Shown here: piece after piece, positions 25,953 to 34,257 of the stretch
Position numbering within the stretch: the first letter of the stretch is position 1
Layout of the letters: every line of letters starts with the position of its first letter
Assembly: GCF_947491795.1 (NCBI RefSeq)
Contig: NZ_CANLKW010000005.1
Span: 62,001-126,000 of the forward strand
Reading direction: 5' to 3'
DNA length: 64,000 nucleotides
DNA from: an uncultured Roseobacter sp.
GTDB lineage: Bacteria; Pseudomonadota; Alphaproteobacteria; Rhodobacterales; Rhodobacteraceae
Translations under genes and position numbers: made by a program
The notes under the pieces: model-generated
Told to the model about the DNA's origin: nothing
What the model saw: only the letters and a program-made list of their open reading frames with translations
Database searches by the model: none

Positions 25953-25976
25953 GTGAACACACGACAGGAGAGCTTT

Positions 25977-26756
25977 ATGACCAGAGCGCTGGTAACCGGA
26001 GCAGGGCACAGGATTGGCCGTGACATCGCCCTTTTTCTTGCCGGACGCGGGTATGACGTTGCGGTGCATTATGCGTCCTCGGATGCCGGTGCGCTCGAGA
26101 CTGTGCGCCTGATCGGGGAACAGGGGGGCCAGGCCCATGCGCTGCAGGCCGATATGCTGGATGACGTGCAGACGGCAAAGCTGTTTGATGATGCCGTCGC
26201 CGTACTCGGGGGGCCAGTCACCTGTCTGGTCAACAACGCCTCGATCTTTGAGTATGACACAATTGAAACCGCCACCCGCGGGACATGGGACCGGCACATG
26301 CAGAGCAATCTGCGCGCGCCCTATGTACTGACCCAGAAAATGGCAGCCCAGGGCCTGGAGCCCGCGCGTGACGACCACGGTGAGCCTGTGGCCACCGGTC
26401 TGATCCTGAATATGGTGGATCAGCGTGTGCGCAAGCTGACGCCCGAGTTTTCGACATATACACTGGCCAAGGCCGCGCTCTGGGCGCTGACGCAGACCAG
26501 CGCCCAGGCGCTGGCACCGGCCATCCGCGTGAACGGGATCGGGCCCGGGCCTACCCTGCGCGGCGGGCGGCAGACAGAGGACGAATTTGCCCGCCAGCGC
26601 GGCGCCACGGTGCTGCAGCGCGGGTCGGATCCGGCGGATATCACGGCCGCTCTGGGCTACTTTCTGGAGGCAAAAGCCGTGACCGGGCAGTTGCTGTGTG
26701 TGGATGGCGGTCAGCACCTTGGCTGGGAGACGCCCGACGTGCTGGGGGTGGAGTAA
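25977..26756 (+). CDS. SDR family oxidoreductase
   Basis: A 259-residue short-chain reductase with the N-terminal TGAGHRIGRDIA nucleotide motif, NNAS at the end of the fourth strand and the YTLAKAA catalytic Tyr-Lys pair. The TGxxxRIG form is typical of pteridine reductase-like SDRs that use NADPH. The usual catalytic Ser position is replaced in NMVDQRV, again as in that subgroup. AGGAGA precedes the ATG at 25977. A role in pterin or folate metabolism is possible but unproved. Confidence 0.85.
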   Translation: MTRALVTGAGHRIGRDIALFLAGRGYDVAVHYASSDAGALETVRLIGEQGGQAHALQADMLDDVQTAKLFDDAVAVLGGPVTCLVNNASIFEYDTIETATRGTWDRHMQSNLRAPYVLTQKMAAQGLEPARDDHGEPVATGLILNMVDQRVRKLTPEFSTYTLAKAALWALTQTSAQALAPAIRVNGIGPGPTLRGGRQTEDEFARQRGATVLQRGSDPADITAALGYFLEAKAVTGQLLCVDGGQHLGWETPDVLGVE

Positions 26757-27048
26757 CCGCTGGTTGCACGGGAAGTTTTGCACCGGATTAACAGGTGTTA
26801 CAAAACTGTTACCAAAAGGCCTTTGTTTTCAAAGCCCTGGCCCCTATCAATAAAAATATCCATGGAAATCAATGAGTTAAAATACTGCCTGTTTTTTAGG
26901 CAAACCGAAGAAACGCCCAAAACTTAAAGAAAAAATTGCGGTGCCCGGAAGTTATCTGCAGAGTTGTCCACAGGAACCGTGGAAAGGTTCTCTCTTGCAG
27001 CCGACGCCGGTACAGTGCAGCGCCAGTGAGGAATCAACGTGAGTTCGC
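26757..27048. promoter_or_regulatory. AT-rich upstream region of uvrC with DnaA-box-like motifs
   Basis: Almost 300 bases with clearly lower GC than the flanking genes and many A/T runs. It contains the palindrome AAAGGCCTTT at 26816-26825, a TGCCT/AGGCA hairpin with a T-rich loop at 26886-26902, and TTGTCCACA at 26964-26972, one base from the DnaA-box consensus. TTATCTGCA at 26952 is a weaker match. It probably holds the uvrC promoter. Confidence 0.4.
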
Positions 27049-28926
27049 ATGACAGATTCGCCCGATACACAACCTGAGGAAGTGGCCACGGGCCATGACG
27101 TGATCCAGGGGTATCTGCGCACGCTGGACAGTTCGCCCGGTGTCTACCGGATGCTGGATGCCGAAAGCCGGGTTCTTTATGTGGGCAAGGCGCGCAATCT
27201 GCGGGCTCGGGTGTCGAACTATGCGCGCCCGGCGGGCCATTCCGGGCGCATTGCACGGATGATCTCGCAGACCGCATCGATGATGTTTCTGACCACGCGG
27301 ACAGAGACCGAAGCGCTGTTGCTGGAACAGAACCTGATCAAGCAGCTCAAGCCGAAATTCAACGTTTTGCTGCGCGACGACAAGAGCTTTCCCAACATCC
27401 TTGTGACCGCAGAACACGCTTATCCGCAGATCAAAAAGCACCGTGGCGCGAAAAAGGAAAAGGGCAGCTATTACGGCCCCTTTGCCTCCGCCGGTGCCGT
27501 GAACCGGACGCTCAACCAGCTGCAGCGGGTGTTTTTGCTGCGCAACTGTTCCAATTCCGAGTTCGAGGGCCGGACGCGCCCCTGTCTGCAATATCAGATC
27601 AAACGCTGTTCGGCGCCCTGTGTGGGCCGGATCAGCCCCGCAGAGTATCGCCAGACCGTGCGCGATGCGGAGAAGTTTCTTACAGGGAAAACCACCGACA
27701 TTCAGGCGCGTCTTGCCGCCGAGATGAACACCGCCTCTGAGGAGATGGAATTTGAGCGCGCCGCCGCCCTGCGGGACCGTATCAAAGCGCTGACCCAGGT
27801 GCAGACAGCCCAGGGGATCAACCCGCAGAGTGTGTCCGAAGCTGATATCGTTGCCCTGCATATGGACAGCGGGCAGGCCTGTGTGCAGGTCTTTTTCATC
27901 CGGGCCAATCAGAACTGGGGTAACCGCGATTACTACCCGCGTGTGGGGGCGGATGTGGACGCGGCCGAAGTGCTGGAGGCTTTTCTGGGCCAGTTCTATG
28001 ACACGCGGGAGCCGCCGCGGCAGATCATCCTGTCCAACGAGATCGAGAACCCCGATCTGATGGCCGATGCCCTGAGCGGCAAGCTGGGTCGCCGGGTCGA
28101 ACTGCTGGTGCCGAAACGCGGCGAGAAAGCGGAACTGATCGACGGGGCACTGCGCAACGCGCGCGAGGCGCTGGCGCGGCGCATGGCCGAAAGTGCAACG
28201 CAGGCGCGGCTGATGAAAGGGCTGGCGGAGGCCTTTGATCTGGCCGCCCCGCCGGAGCGGATCGAGGTCTATGACAACTCGCATATTCAGGGGGCCTTTG
28301 CCGTTGGTGCGATGATCGTAGCGGGCCCCGAAGGGTTTGTGAAAAACCAGTACCGGAAATTCAATATCCGGGGCGAGGACCTGACCCCCGGGGATGATTT
28401 CGGCATGATGAAGGAAGTTCTGTCACGCCGTTTCAAACGGCTGAAAAAAGAGGACCCGGAGCGCAGGGACGGGCTCTGGCCGGATCTGCTGCTGATCGAC
28501 GGCGGTGCCGGTCAGGTGAGCGCTGTTGAGGAGATCATGCAGGAATACGGGGTAGAAGACATTCCCATGGTCGGCGTGGCCAAGGGGATCGACCGCGATG
28601 CCGGCAAGGAAGAGTTCCACCGCACGGGCCACCGCCCCTTTGCGCTGCGCCACAATGACCCGGTGCTGTATTTCGTGCAGCGGATGCGGGATGAGGCGCA
28701 CCGTTTCGCCATCGGCACGCACCGGGCCAAACGGTCAAAAGCCGTGGGCGCCACGCCACTGGACGATGTGCCCGGTGTGGGGGCCGCACGCAAGCGGGCG
28801 CTGCTGGCGCATTTCGGCTCGGCCAAGGCGGTATCGCGTGCCAATCTGAGTGACCTGAAAGCGGTTGAGGGGGTCTCTGCGGCGCTGGCAGGGCGGATTT
28901 ACGACTATTTCCATGAGCAGGGCTGA
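27049..28926 (+). CDS. uvrC: Excinuclease ABC subunit C
   Basis: A 625-residue subunit of the UvrABC nucleotide-excision repair nuclease that makes both incisions. The N-terminal GIY-YIG domain has GVYRMLDAESRVLYVGKA. A UVR (UvrB-binding) stretch follows at EMEFERAAALRDRIKAL, and the second nuclease domain has VYDNSHIQG and LLIDGGAGQ. The C-terminal helix-hairpin-helix pair is seen in PGVGAARKRALLAHFG and VEGVSAALAGRIYDYF. Full length with no defect seen. The ATG at 27049 has GAGGAA some 15 bases upstream, a weak ribosome-binding site. Confidence 0.97.
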   Translation: MTDSPDTQPEEVATGHDVIQGYLRTLDSSPGVYRMLDAESRVLYVGKARNLRARVSNYARPAGHSGRIARMISQTASMMFLTTRTETEALLLEQNLIKQLKPKFNVLLRDDKSFPNILVTAEHAYPQIKKHRGAKKEKGSYYGPFASAGAVNRTLNQLQRVFLLRNCSNSEFEGRTRPCLQYQIKRCSAPCVGRISPAEYRQTVRDAEKFLTGKTTDIQARLAAEMNTASEEMEFERAAALRDRIKALTQVQTAQGINPQSVSEADIVALHMDSGQACVQVFFIRANQNWGNRDYYPRVGADVDAAEVLEAFLGQFYDTREPPRQIILSNEIENPDLMADALSGKLGRRVELLVPKRGEKAELIDGALRNAREALARRMAESATQARLMKGLAEAFDLAAPPERIEVYDNSHIQGAFAVGAMIVAGPEGFVKNQYRKFNIRGEDLTPGDDFGMMKEVLSRRFKRLKKEDPERRDGLWPDLLLIDGGAGQVSAVEEIMQEYGVEDIPMVGVAKGIDRDAGKEEFHRTGHRPFALRHNDPVLYFVQRMRDEAHRFAIGTHRAKRSKAVGATPLDDVPGVGAARKRALLAHFGSAKAVSRANLSDLKAVEGVSAALAGRIYDYFHEQG

Positions 28927-29073
28927 GGCGCGGGAATGTCCTGCCCGGGGCAGGACGGCCTTCGGCGAGGATATTTCAGGCCAGAAGAAACCGGCGGGAC
29001 ACAGGCAGGCGGAGGTGTGCGCGGGTGACGGTTGCCGCTTTCGCCCGGATTTGACGCGTTGTAAGGTGCGGCC

Positions 29074-29739
29074 ATGACACTGACACTGCCCAACATCCTG
29101 ACGATTGTGCGTCTTGTGGCCGCGCCCATGGTTGCGGTGATGTTTTTGTATTTCACGCGGCCCTGGGCGGACTGGTTTGCGCTGGTGCTTTTTGTGCTGG
29201 CAGCCCTGACGGACTGGATAGACGGCTATCTGGCCCGGGCCTGGAAACAGGAGACGAAACTGGGGGCGATGCTGGATCCGATTGCGGATAAGGCGATGGT
29301 GGTGATTGCGCTGATGGTGATCATCGGCTTTTCGAGCTGGTCGCCCTGGCTGGTGCTGCCGGCCACTGTGATCCTCTTCCGGGAGGTATTTGTTTCGGGT
29401 CTGCGCGAGTTTCTGGGCGATACAGCCGGAACCCTGAAGGTGACGCAGCTGGCCAAGTGGAAGACGACCTGCCAGATGGTTGCCATTGCTGTGCTCTTTT
29501 CGCAGGGCGTGTTTGAGCATTATCTGGGCATGTCGGCCTGGGGGATGGATCAGCAGATGGTGGCAGACGTCTTTGAGGGCCGGGTCGAGGATCTGCAGGG
29601 GCTGCGCTGGAAGCATACCGCGATGGAGTGGGCCGGGCTTGTCGGATTGGTCCTGTTGTGGATTGCGGCACTGCTGACCTTTATCACCGGCGTTGATTAC
29701 CTGAAAAAGGCGATGCCGCATCTGAAGGATGAGACCTGA
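29074..29739 (+). CDS. pgsA: CDP-diacylglycerol--glycerol-3-phosphate 3-phosphatidyltransferase
   Basis: A 221-residue inner-membrane enzyme making phosphatidylglycerol phosphate, the first committed step to phosphatidylglycerol and cardiolipin. The CDP-alcohol phosphotransferase signature DG-x2-AR-x8-G-x3-D-x3-D is complete (DGYLARAWK through LDPIADK). It follows uvrC by about 150 bases. Its stop overlaps the moaD start as TGATG. Confidence 0.93.
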   Translation: MTLTLPNILTIVRLVAAPMVAVMFLYFTRPWADWFALVLFVLAALTDWIDGYLARAWKQETKLGAMLDPIADKAMVVIALMVIIGFSSWSPWLVLPATVILFREVFVSGLREFLGDTAGTLKVTQLAKWKTTCQMVAIAVLFSQGVFEHYLGMSAWGMDQQMVADVFEGRVEDLQGLRWKHTAMEWAGLVGLVLLWIAALLTFITGVDYLKKAMPHLKDET

Positions 29740-29984
29740 TGGAAGTTCTGTATTTTGCCTGGGTCCGGGAGCGGATCGGCCTGCCGCGCGAGACGGTTGA
29801 GACTTCGGCTGAGACAGTGGAGGAGCTGGTAGAGGAGTTGCGTGCCCGCGAGGAGCGCTATGCGGCGGCTTTCGCGGATATCTCGGCGCTGCGTGTGGCG
29901 CTTGATCAGGAACTCACTGATTTTGACGCGCCGCTGGCGGGTGTCCGCGAGGTGGCCTTTTTTCCGCCGATGACCGGGGGCTGA
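29739..29984 (+). CDS. moaD: Molybdopterin synthase sulfur carrier subunit
   Basis: An 81-residue ubiquitin-like protein ending in PPMTGG. The C-terminal Gly-Gly is thiocarboxylated and donates sulfur to precursor Z. It overlaps pgsA by one base and is followed four bases later by moaE, its partner in the synthase complex. Confidence 0.93.
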   Translation: MEVLYFAWVRERIGLPRETVETSAETVEELVEELRAREERYAAAFADISALRVALDQELTDFDAPLAGVREVAFFPPMTGG

Positions 29985-29988
29985 CGCG

Positions 29989-30435
29989 ATGCGGATCCAG
30001 GTTCAGGAAGACATTTTTGATCCCGGTGCCGTGCTGACGGATTTTTCTGCCGGGCGTACCGATATGGGGGCGGTTGTGACATTCACCGGCGTGGTGCGGG
30101 ACACCGGTGACAGGCAGCTGCAGGCGATGGAAATCGAGCATTATCCCGGCATGACCGAAGCGGCCCTGACATCCATTGCAGAGCGCGCAGTGGAACGGTG
30201 GTCACTGGGGGATGTTCTGGTCATTCACCGCCACGGGCATCTGGTGCCCGGCGAGGTGATCATGATGGTGGCCACGGCCGCGCGGCACCGGCGCGATGCG
30301 TTTGAGGCGGCGGACTTTCTGATGGATTATCTGAAGTCACGCGCGCCCTTCTGGAAGCGGGAAGTCACCTCTGACGGCGACGCGTCCTGGGTCGAAGCAA
30401 AAGACGATGATGAGGCAGCTCTGGAGCGCTGGTAG
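29989..30435 (+). CDS. moaE: Molybdopterin synthase catalytic subunit
   Basis: A 148-residue protein that converts cyclic pyranopterin monophosphate to molybdopterin together with MoaD. Typical stretches are GAVVTFTGVVRD, LEIEHYPGM-like MEIEHYPGM, VIHRHGHLVPGE, and the catalytic lysine segment LKSRAPFWKRE. It is directly downstream of moaD. Confidence 0.95.
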   Translation: MRIQVQEDIFDPGAVLTDFSAGRTDMGAVVTFTGVVRDTGDRQLQAMEIEHYPGMTEAALTSIAERAVERWSLGDVLVIHRHGHLVPGEVIMMVATAARHRRDAFEAADFLMDYLKSRAPFWKREVTSDGDASWVEAKDDDEAALERW

Positions 30436-30441
30436 CGCGTA

Positions 30442-30455
30442 TTGACCTGGATCAT
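30442..30455. promoter_or_regulatory. Fnr/FnrL-type binding site
   Basis: TTGAC-CTGG-ATCAT matches the FNR/FnrL consensus TTGAY-N4-RTCAA except for the last base. It is 60 bases before the ATG of the universal stress gene, a fitting distance for activation under low oxygen. Universal stress genes are common FnrL targets in this bacterial group. Confidence 0.55.
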
Positions 30456-30514
30456 ACCGCGCATCGGTGCGGACCCGTAAGGTGGGGCCACACTGATCGA
30501 AGGGAGATCTGACT

Positions 30515-30961
30515 ATGTTTACACGTATCGTTGTGGGCCTTGACGGCTCGGAACAGTCGGACCGCGCTCTGGGCGTGGCCTGTGATCTGGCGCAGAAGTA
30601 CGGATCGGAAATCCACCTTGTGCATACGCCAAAGGCGGAGACTGTGGCTTTCGCCCTGGGGGCGGTTGCGGGGTATCATGCGGCCACCACCATGCCCGCA
30701 CCGGAAAAGGTGAAAGAGGCCGCGGAAAAGGTGCTGGCATCGGCACAGGAAAACGTTGTGGGGCAGGATCTGGCGGCGGAACAGCTGCATATCGGCGCAA
30801 CCGATCCGGCCGATGATCTGGTGGCCTGCGCCGAGGCCTGTGGCGCGGATCTGATTGTGACGGGGCGGCGCGGTCTTGGCGCTGTCGCCGGCACGCTGCT
30901 GGGCAGCACCTCGCAGAAGATCAGCCATGACGCGAAATGCGCGCATCTGACCGTGGCCTGA
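30515..30961 (+). CDS. Universal stress protein
   Basis: A 148-residue UspA-fold protein with the N-terminal RIVVGLDGSEQSDRAL and the C-terminal ATP-binding motif GRRGLGAVAGTLLGSTSQKI (pattern G-2x-G-9x-G-S/T). It is therefore of the ATP-binding type. GAAGGGAGA precedes the ATG. A probable Fnr site lies upstream, suggesting induction by low oxygen. Confidence 0.92.
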   Translation: MFTRIVVGLDGSEQSDRALGVACDLAQKYGSEIHLVHTPKAETVAFALGAVAGYHAATTMPAPEKVKEAAEKVLASAQENVVGQDLAAEQLHIGATDPADDLVACAEACGADLIVTGRRGLGAVAGTLLGSTSQKISHDAKCAHLTVA

Positions 30962-30995
30962 CGCGCCACCTTACCGGGAGGGCAGTGGGCGGGTG

Positions 30996-31322
30996 TCAGC
31001 CCGCCTGCTGTGATTTGAGATGGGCGCGGATTTCCTCGGCCTCGTGCCGGGCGTCACGCAGCCCGTCCATCGCGGCGCGCAGTTCTGCCTCGGTCTGGGC
31101 GAGCTGATTGGTCAGCTCTGCCTCGCGTTGCTGCAGGTAGGTGATGGCCTGGTCGCGGGTTTCCTCGGCCTCGTGCAGTTCCTGGCTCATCCGGTCCAGC
31201 TGGGCCACATCATCCGCCGCCACCCGCGAGAACCTGTGCACCAGCCAGTTGGCAAACCACCCCAGACAAAAGGCAACAAATAAAATGATGGCTGTTGCCA
31301 CCACAAACTCAGTCCTGCTCAT
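30996..31322 (-). CDS. Small membrane-anchored coiled-coil protein
   Basis: A 108-residue protein with an N-terminal transmembrane helix (VATAIILFVAFCLGWFANWL) and a long charged helix rich in Glu, Gln, Arg and Ala from about residue 40 on, probably a coiled coil. The ATG at 31322 lies inside the end of the OmpA-family gene (14-base overlap), so it is coupled to it. It may help position the OmpA-like protein in the envelope. No named family was recognised. Confidence 0.75.
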   Translation of the reverse strand: MSRTEFVVATAIILFVAFCLGWFANWLVHRFSRVAADDVAQLDRMSQELHEAEETRDQAITYLQQREAELTNQLAQTEAELRAAMDGLRDARHEAEEIRAHLKSQQAG

Positions 31323-33213
31323 CGCCCTGTTCCTCAGTGCCCGTCCCGGCCCCTGTATCACTGTTTTCTGCGATGCTTTCCAGCGCTGATTCACCTTCGG
31401 GGATGCCGGGTTCCGGGCGGATCAGGCGGAATTCGATGCGGCGGTTGTCTTCACGGCCTTCCTCAGAGCCGTTGTCGGCGATCGGATTGGCCTCGCCGTA
31501 CCCTTTGGCCAGGAAGGATCCGGTCAGCACGCGGCGGGCGCGCAGCTCGTTGAGGACCGATTCTGCCCGCGCCTGGCTGAGGGCCAGGTTCATCTCCTCG
31601 CGGCCCTGGCTGTCGGTGTGGCCCTGGACCTCAAGACGCAGATCGCCGCAGTTCTGCAGGACACCGGCAATCTCGTCCATGACCGACAAGGCGCTGGCAT
31701 CGATTGTGGCGGACCCGGGCTCGAAATTGATCTTGCTGCCGGCCACGATCCCGGCGATCTGCGCCTCGCATTCCTCGGGCGTGGGCAGCCCGGCCACCGG
31801 ATCGAGCGCTTCGAGATAGGTTACATCGATTTCAAAGGTGCTGTCCTCGCCCAGTTTCGCGACCATCAGCCGGGTAATCAGGTCCGCAGCATCGGGATTG
31901 CCGGAGGCACCGGACAGGCGCAGCGTGTCCGGCGTGACAACAACGGCACCGTTGTTGAGCAGGCTGAGGCCCTCGATCCCGGTCAGAACACGGGCGGGCC
32001 AGTCTGAGGGCAGACCAGGCACAATACGGGCCGCTGTATAGACATTGTCCGAGCCGAATTTCGAGCGGGCAAAACTGTCAGCCACTTCGCGCATCTTATC
32101 GCCGGAGATGCGCCCGCGCAGCTGCACCTGTCCTTCGGGGCTGAGGGTTGCCACAAATTCGCTAGGGCCGTTGTCGGGGTTTTCCGGTCTGGGCAGAACG
32201 GCGTTCAGGGCAAAGACTTCCGGCAGCGCGTTTTCAAGCTCGCCCACCGTCTGCTCGAAAAGCGCAAAATCGGTGCCTTCGGCGGCCGCCAGGGTCACAT
32301 CAGCGTTGGAAAAGGTGACGGTGCCGCCGCCGATACGGGCCAGCGCGCTGATGGCAGTGCTCACGGCCTCTGCCCACCGTGGGCTGGGCACGCCCATGCC
32401 GACGGTGCAGCGCCCCGGGCCGGTCAGCCCGGCCTCAAAGGCGGCGCTGAGGATTTCGGTCCGCGTCTCTTCGGTGTCGGCAGAGCAGGTGTCAAAGCGC
32501 GCGCCGGCTTCGTCCATGACAAAGCGCAGGGCAAAAGGCGTGATCACGGGCCGGGGTGCTGTGATGTTCAGGGAAATCCGCAGCGCAGGCGGGGCGGCCC
32601 GGGTCAGCCGGGCTTCCATCTCTGCCTTGTCCTCGGCGCTGTCGGCAATGGCGGTGATTTCAACGCGCCCGGCATCGACAGAGATCTTGGCGCGCGGAAG
32701 ATCCTGCATCGCGGCAATGGCATAGGCCAGCGCGTCTTCCCAGCCGGTGGGGGCGGGGTAATCCGCAGTTTCCAGCAGATCGGTCACCGGCAGATCGCTC
32801 ATGGCGCTGAAGCCGTCGATCAGGGCCTGGCGGTCTGTGCTCTGCGGGATCAGGCCAATCACCGAGAGCCCTGCGGTGTTGCGCAGAACCTCCGCAGAAA
32901 AGCGCGGCGGTTCAATCGCAGCCACCGCGGCCACTTCGATGCTGTCTATAACGCGTGCGGAATCCACAACAGAGCCTGCAAGGCTCAGCGCGCGAAAACG
33001 CAGCGCCTCATTGGGGGCTGTGCCGGCCAGCGTAACCTGCAGGCCGTTTGCCTCCACCTCTGCCCAGCCGAGGTCATTCAGATCGAGCGCCTGCCGCACG
33101 CCGATCTCGGAGCTGTCTTCGACCAGTTTCACAGAGGAATTGGCTGCCACGAGGGACAGTGCCGCGGCACAGACAAAGGCGGCTGAAATAAGGGGCAGGC
33201 GGGTGTTGCGCAT
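31309..33213 (-). CDS. OmpA family protein with BON-like repeats
   Basis: A 634-residue envelope protein. A hydrophobic N-terminal helix (LPLISAAFVCAAALSLVAA) serves as signal or anchor. Several BON-like repeats follow, such as WAEVEANGLQVTLAGTAPN and QVQLRGRISGDKMREVADS. The C-terminal OmpA domain binds peptidoglycan (GSATIDASALSVMDEIA, then QGHTDSQGREEMNLALSQAR). The tail is acidic. The ATG at 33213 is taken because it immediately precedes the signal; the frame continues upstream to 33282. The layout recalls ArfA-type BON-OmpA proteins. It is followed by ubiA upstream on the same strand (69-base gap) and overlaps the small coiled-coil gene. Confidence 0.85.
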   Translation of the reverse strand: MRNTRLPLISAAFVCAAALSLVAANSSVKLVEDSSEIGVRQALDLNDLGWAEVEANGLQVTLAGTAPNEALRFRALSLAGSVVDSARVIDSIEVAAVAAIEPPRFSAEVLRNTAGLSVIGLIPQSTDRQALIDGFSAMSDLPVTDLLETADYPAPTGWEDALAYAIAAMQDLPRAKISVDAGRVEITAIADSAEDKAEMEARLTRAAPPALRISLNITAPRPVITPFALRFVMDEAGARFDTCSADTEETRTEILSAAFEAGLTGPGRCTVGMGVPSPRWAEAVSTAISALARIGGGTVTFSNADVTLAAAEGTDFALFEQTVGELENALPEVFALNAVLPRPENPDNGPSEFVATLSPEGQVQLRGRISGDKMREVADSFARSKFGSDNVYTAARIVPGLPSDWPARVLTGIEGLSLLNNGAVVVTPDTLRLSGASGNPDAADLITRLMVAKLGEDSTFEIDVTYLEALDPVAGLPTPEECEAQIAGIVAGSKINFEPGSATIDASALSVMDEIAGVLQNCGDLRLEVQGHTDSQGREEMNLALSQARAESVLNELRARRVLTGSFLAKGYGEANPIADNGSEEGREDNRRIEFRLIRPEPGIPEGESALESIAENSDTGAGTGTEEQGDEQD

Positions 33214-33282
33214 AAGCTCAGTCAGATCAGGATACCGGTCGGGGTGTATGTCTGTGATACGCCCGGGTGGCACAGGTTTCAA

Positions 33283-34245
33283 TCACACCAGCAGGGCTGG
33301 CACAAAAAAGAGCAGCGGGATCATGCCGGTATCGCGGTTCGCGCGAAAGAGCCGGAGCAGTTTCGCGTTGTCCTCTGTATCGAGGCCTCTGAGCTGCCAG
33401 GCCAGGTGCCAGCCCATGGCCCATGGCCCCGCCAGCGCGACCACCAGTGCCAGGACGTTTCCGGCAGGCTGCACGGCAAAAACCACCGCCAGACCCATCA
33501 GCCCCACCGTCGCCATAAGAAAGCGGCGCAGCCAGGCGGCGGTCTTGTCGCCGAAAAGACGTGCGGTCGATTTGATGCCGATCAGCGCGTCGTCCTCTGT
33601 GTCCTGGTGGGCATAGATGGTGTCGTAAAACAATGTCCAGGCGATCCCCGCAAAATAGAGCAGCACCGCCGGGGCCCCGAGTGTGCCGCTGTGGGCCGTC
33701 CAGGCCAGCAGGGCTCCCCAGTTAAAAGCGAGCCCGAGAAAGACCTGCGGCCACCAGGTGAACCGCTTGGCAAAGGGATAAACGGCGACGGGCAGCAGCG
33801 CCAGAATGCCCAGGGTAATGGCCGCGAGGTTAAATGTCAGCAAAATGCCAAAGGCCAGCAGTGCCTGGACGCACATCCAGATCACGGCCCCCCGCAGGCT
33901 GACCTGACCCGATGGGATCGGTCGCGACCGCGTCCGCTCTACCGCGCCGTCAAAGTCGCGGTCGGTGATATCATTCCAGGTACAGCCCGCACCCCGCATC
34001 AGCCAGGCCCCCAGTGCGCAGCCCAGGGCGATCCACAAATCGTGCAGGGTAGCGCGCCCGTCGTGCAGCATGGAGAGCGTCAGGCCCCACCAGCAGGGCA
34101 ACAGCAAAAGCCAGGTGCCGATGGGCCGGTCCGCACGGCTCAGCCGCAACAAGGGCCGGGTGGCCTCCGGCGCCCAGGTATCGACCCAGTTGTCTTTCAC
34201 CGCATCGGCGACGGTGCCATCTGGTGTGGGGCTGTGCTCTTGCAT
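33283..34245 (-). CDS. ubiA: 4-hydroxybenzoate octaprenyltransferase
   Basis: A 320-residue integral membrane prenyltransferase that joins the polyprenyl chain to 4-hydroxybenzoate in ubiquinone synthesis. The two aspartate-rich motifs are present: NDITDRDFDGAVERTRSRP and, in the second half, YAHQDTEDDALIGIKSTA. About eight transmembrane helices are seen. AAGGGGA is placed five bases before the ATG. The start codon directly abuts the divergent rsmE region. Confidence 0.95.
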   Translation of the reverse strand: MQEHSPTPDGTVADAVKDNWVDTWAPEATRPLLRLSRADRPIGTWLLLLPCWWGLTLSMLHDGRATLHDLWIALGCALGAWLMRGAGCTWNDITDRDFDGAVERTRSRPIPSGQVSLRGAVIWMCVQALLAFGILLTFNLAAITLGILALLPVAVYPFAKRFTWWPQVFLGLAFNWGALLAWTAHSGTLGAPAVLLYFAGIAWTLFYDTIYAHQDTEDDALIGIKSTARLFGDKTAAWLRRFLMATVGLMGLAVVFAVQPAGNVLALVVALAGPWAMGWHLAWQLRGLDTEDNAKLLRLFRANRDTGMIPLLFFVPALLV

Positions 34246-34257
34246 ATGGTCCCCTTT

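Noticed and set aside
25122..26783. 553-codon minus-strand open frame opposite the antiporter and SDR genes
   Set aside because: It covers two genes with clear motifs on the plus strand and has a Gln/His/Arg-rich translation typical of a shadow frame.
26757..27048. Chromosomal replication origin
   Set aside because: Only one good DnaA-box-like site, and none of the usual origin neighbours (dnaA, hemE, gidA, parAB) are present.
33244..34257. N-terminal extension of the rsmE frame
   Set aside because: It is antisense to ubiA; the normal RsmE length is reached from 34258.
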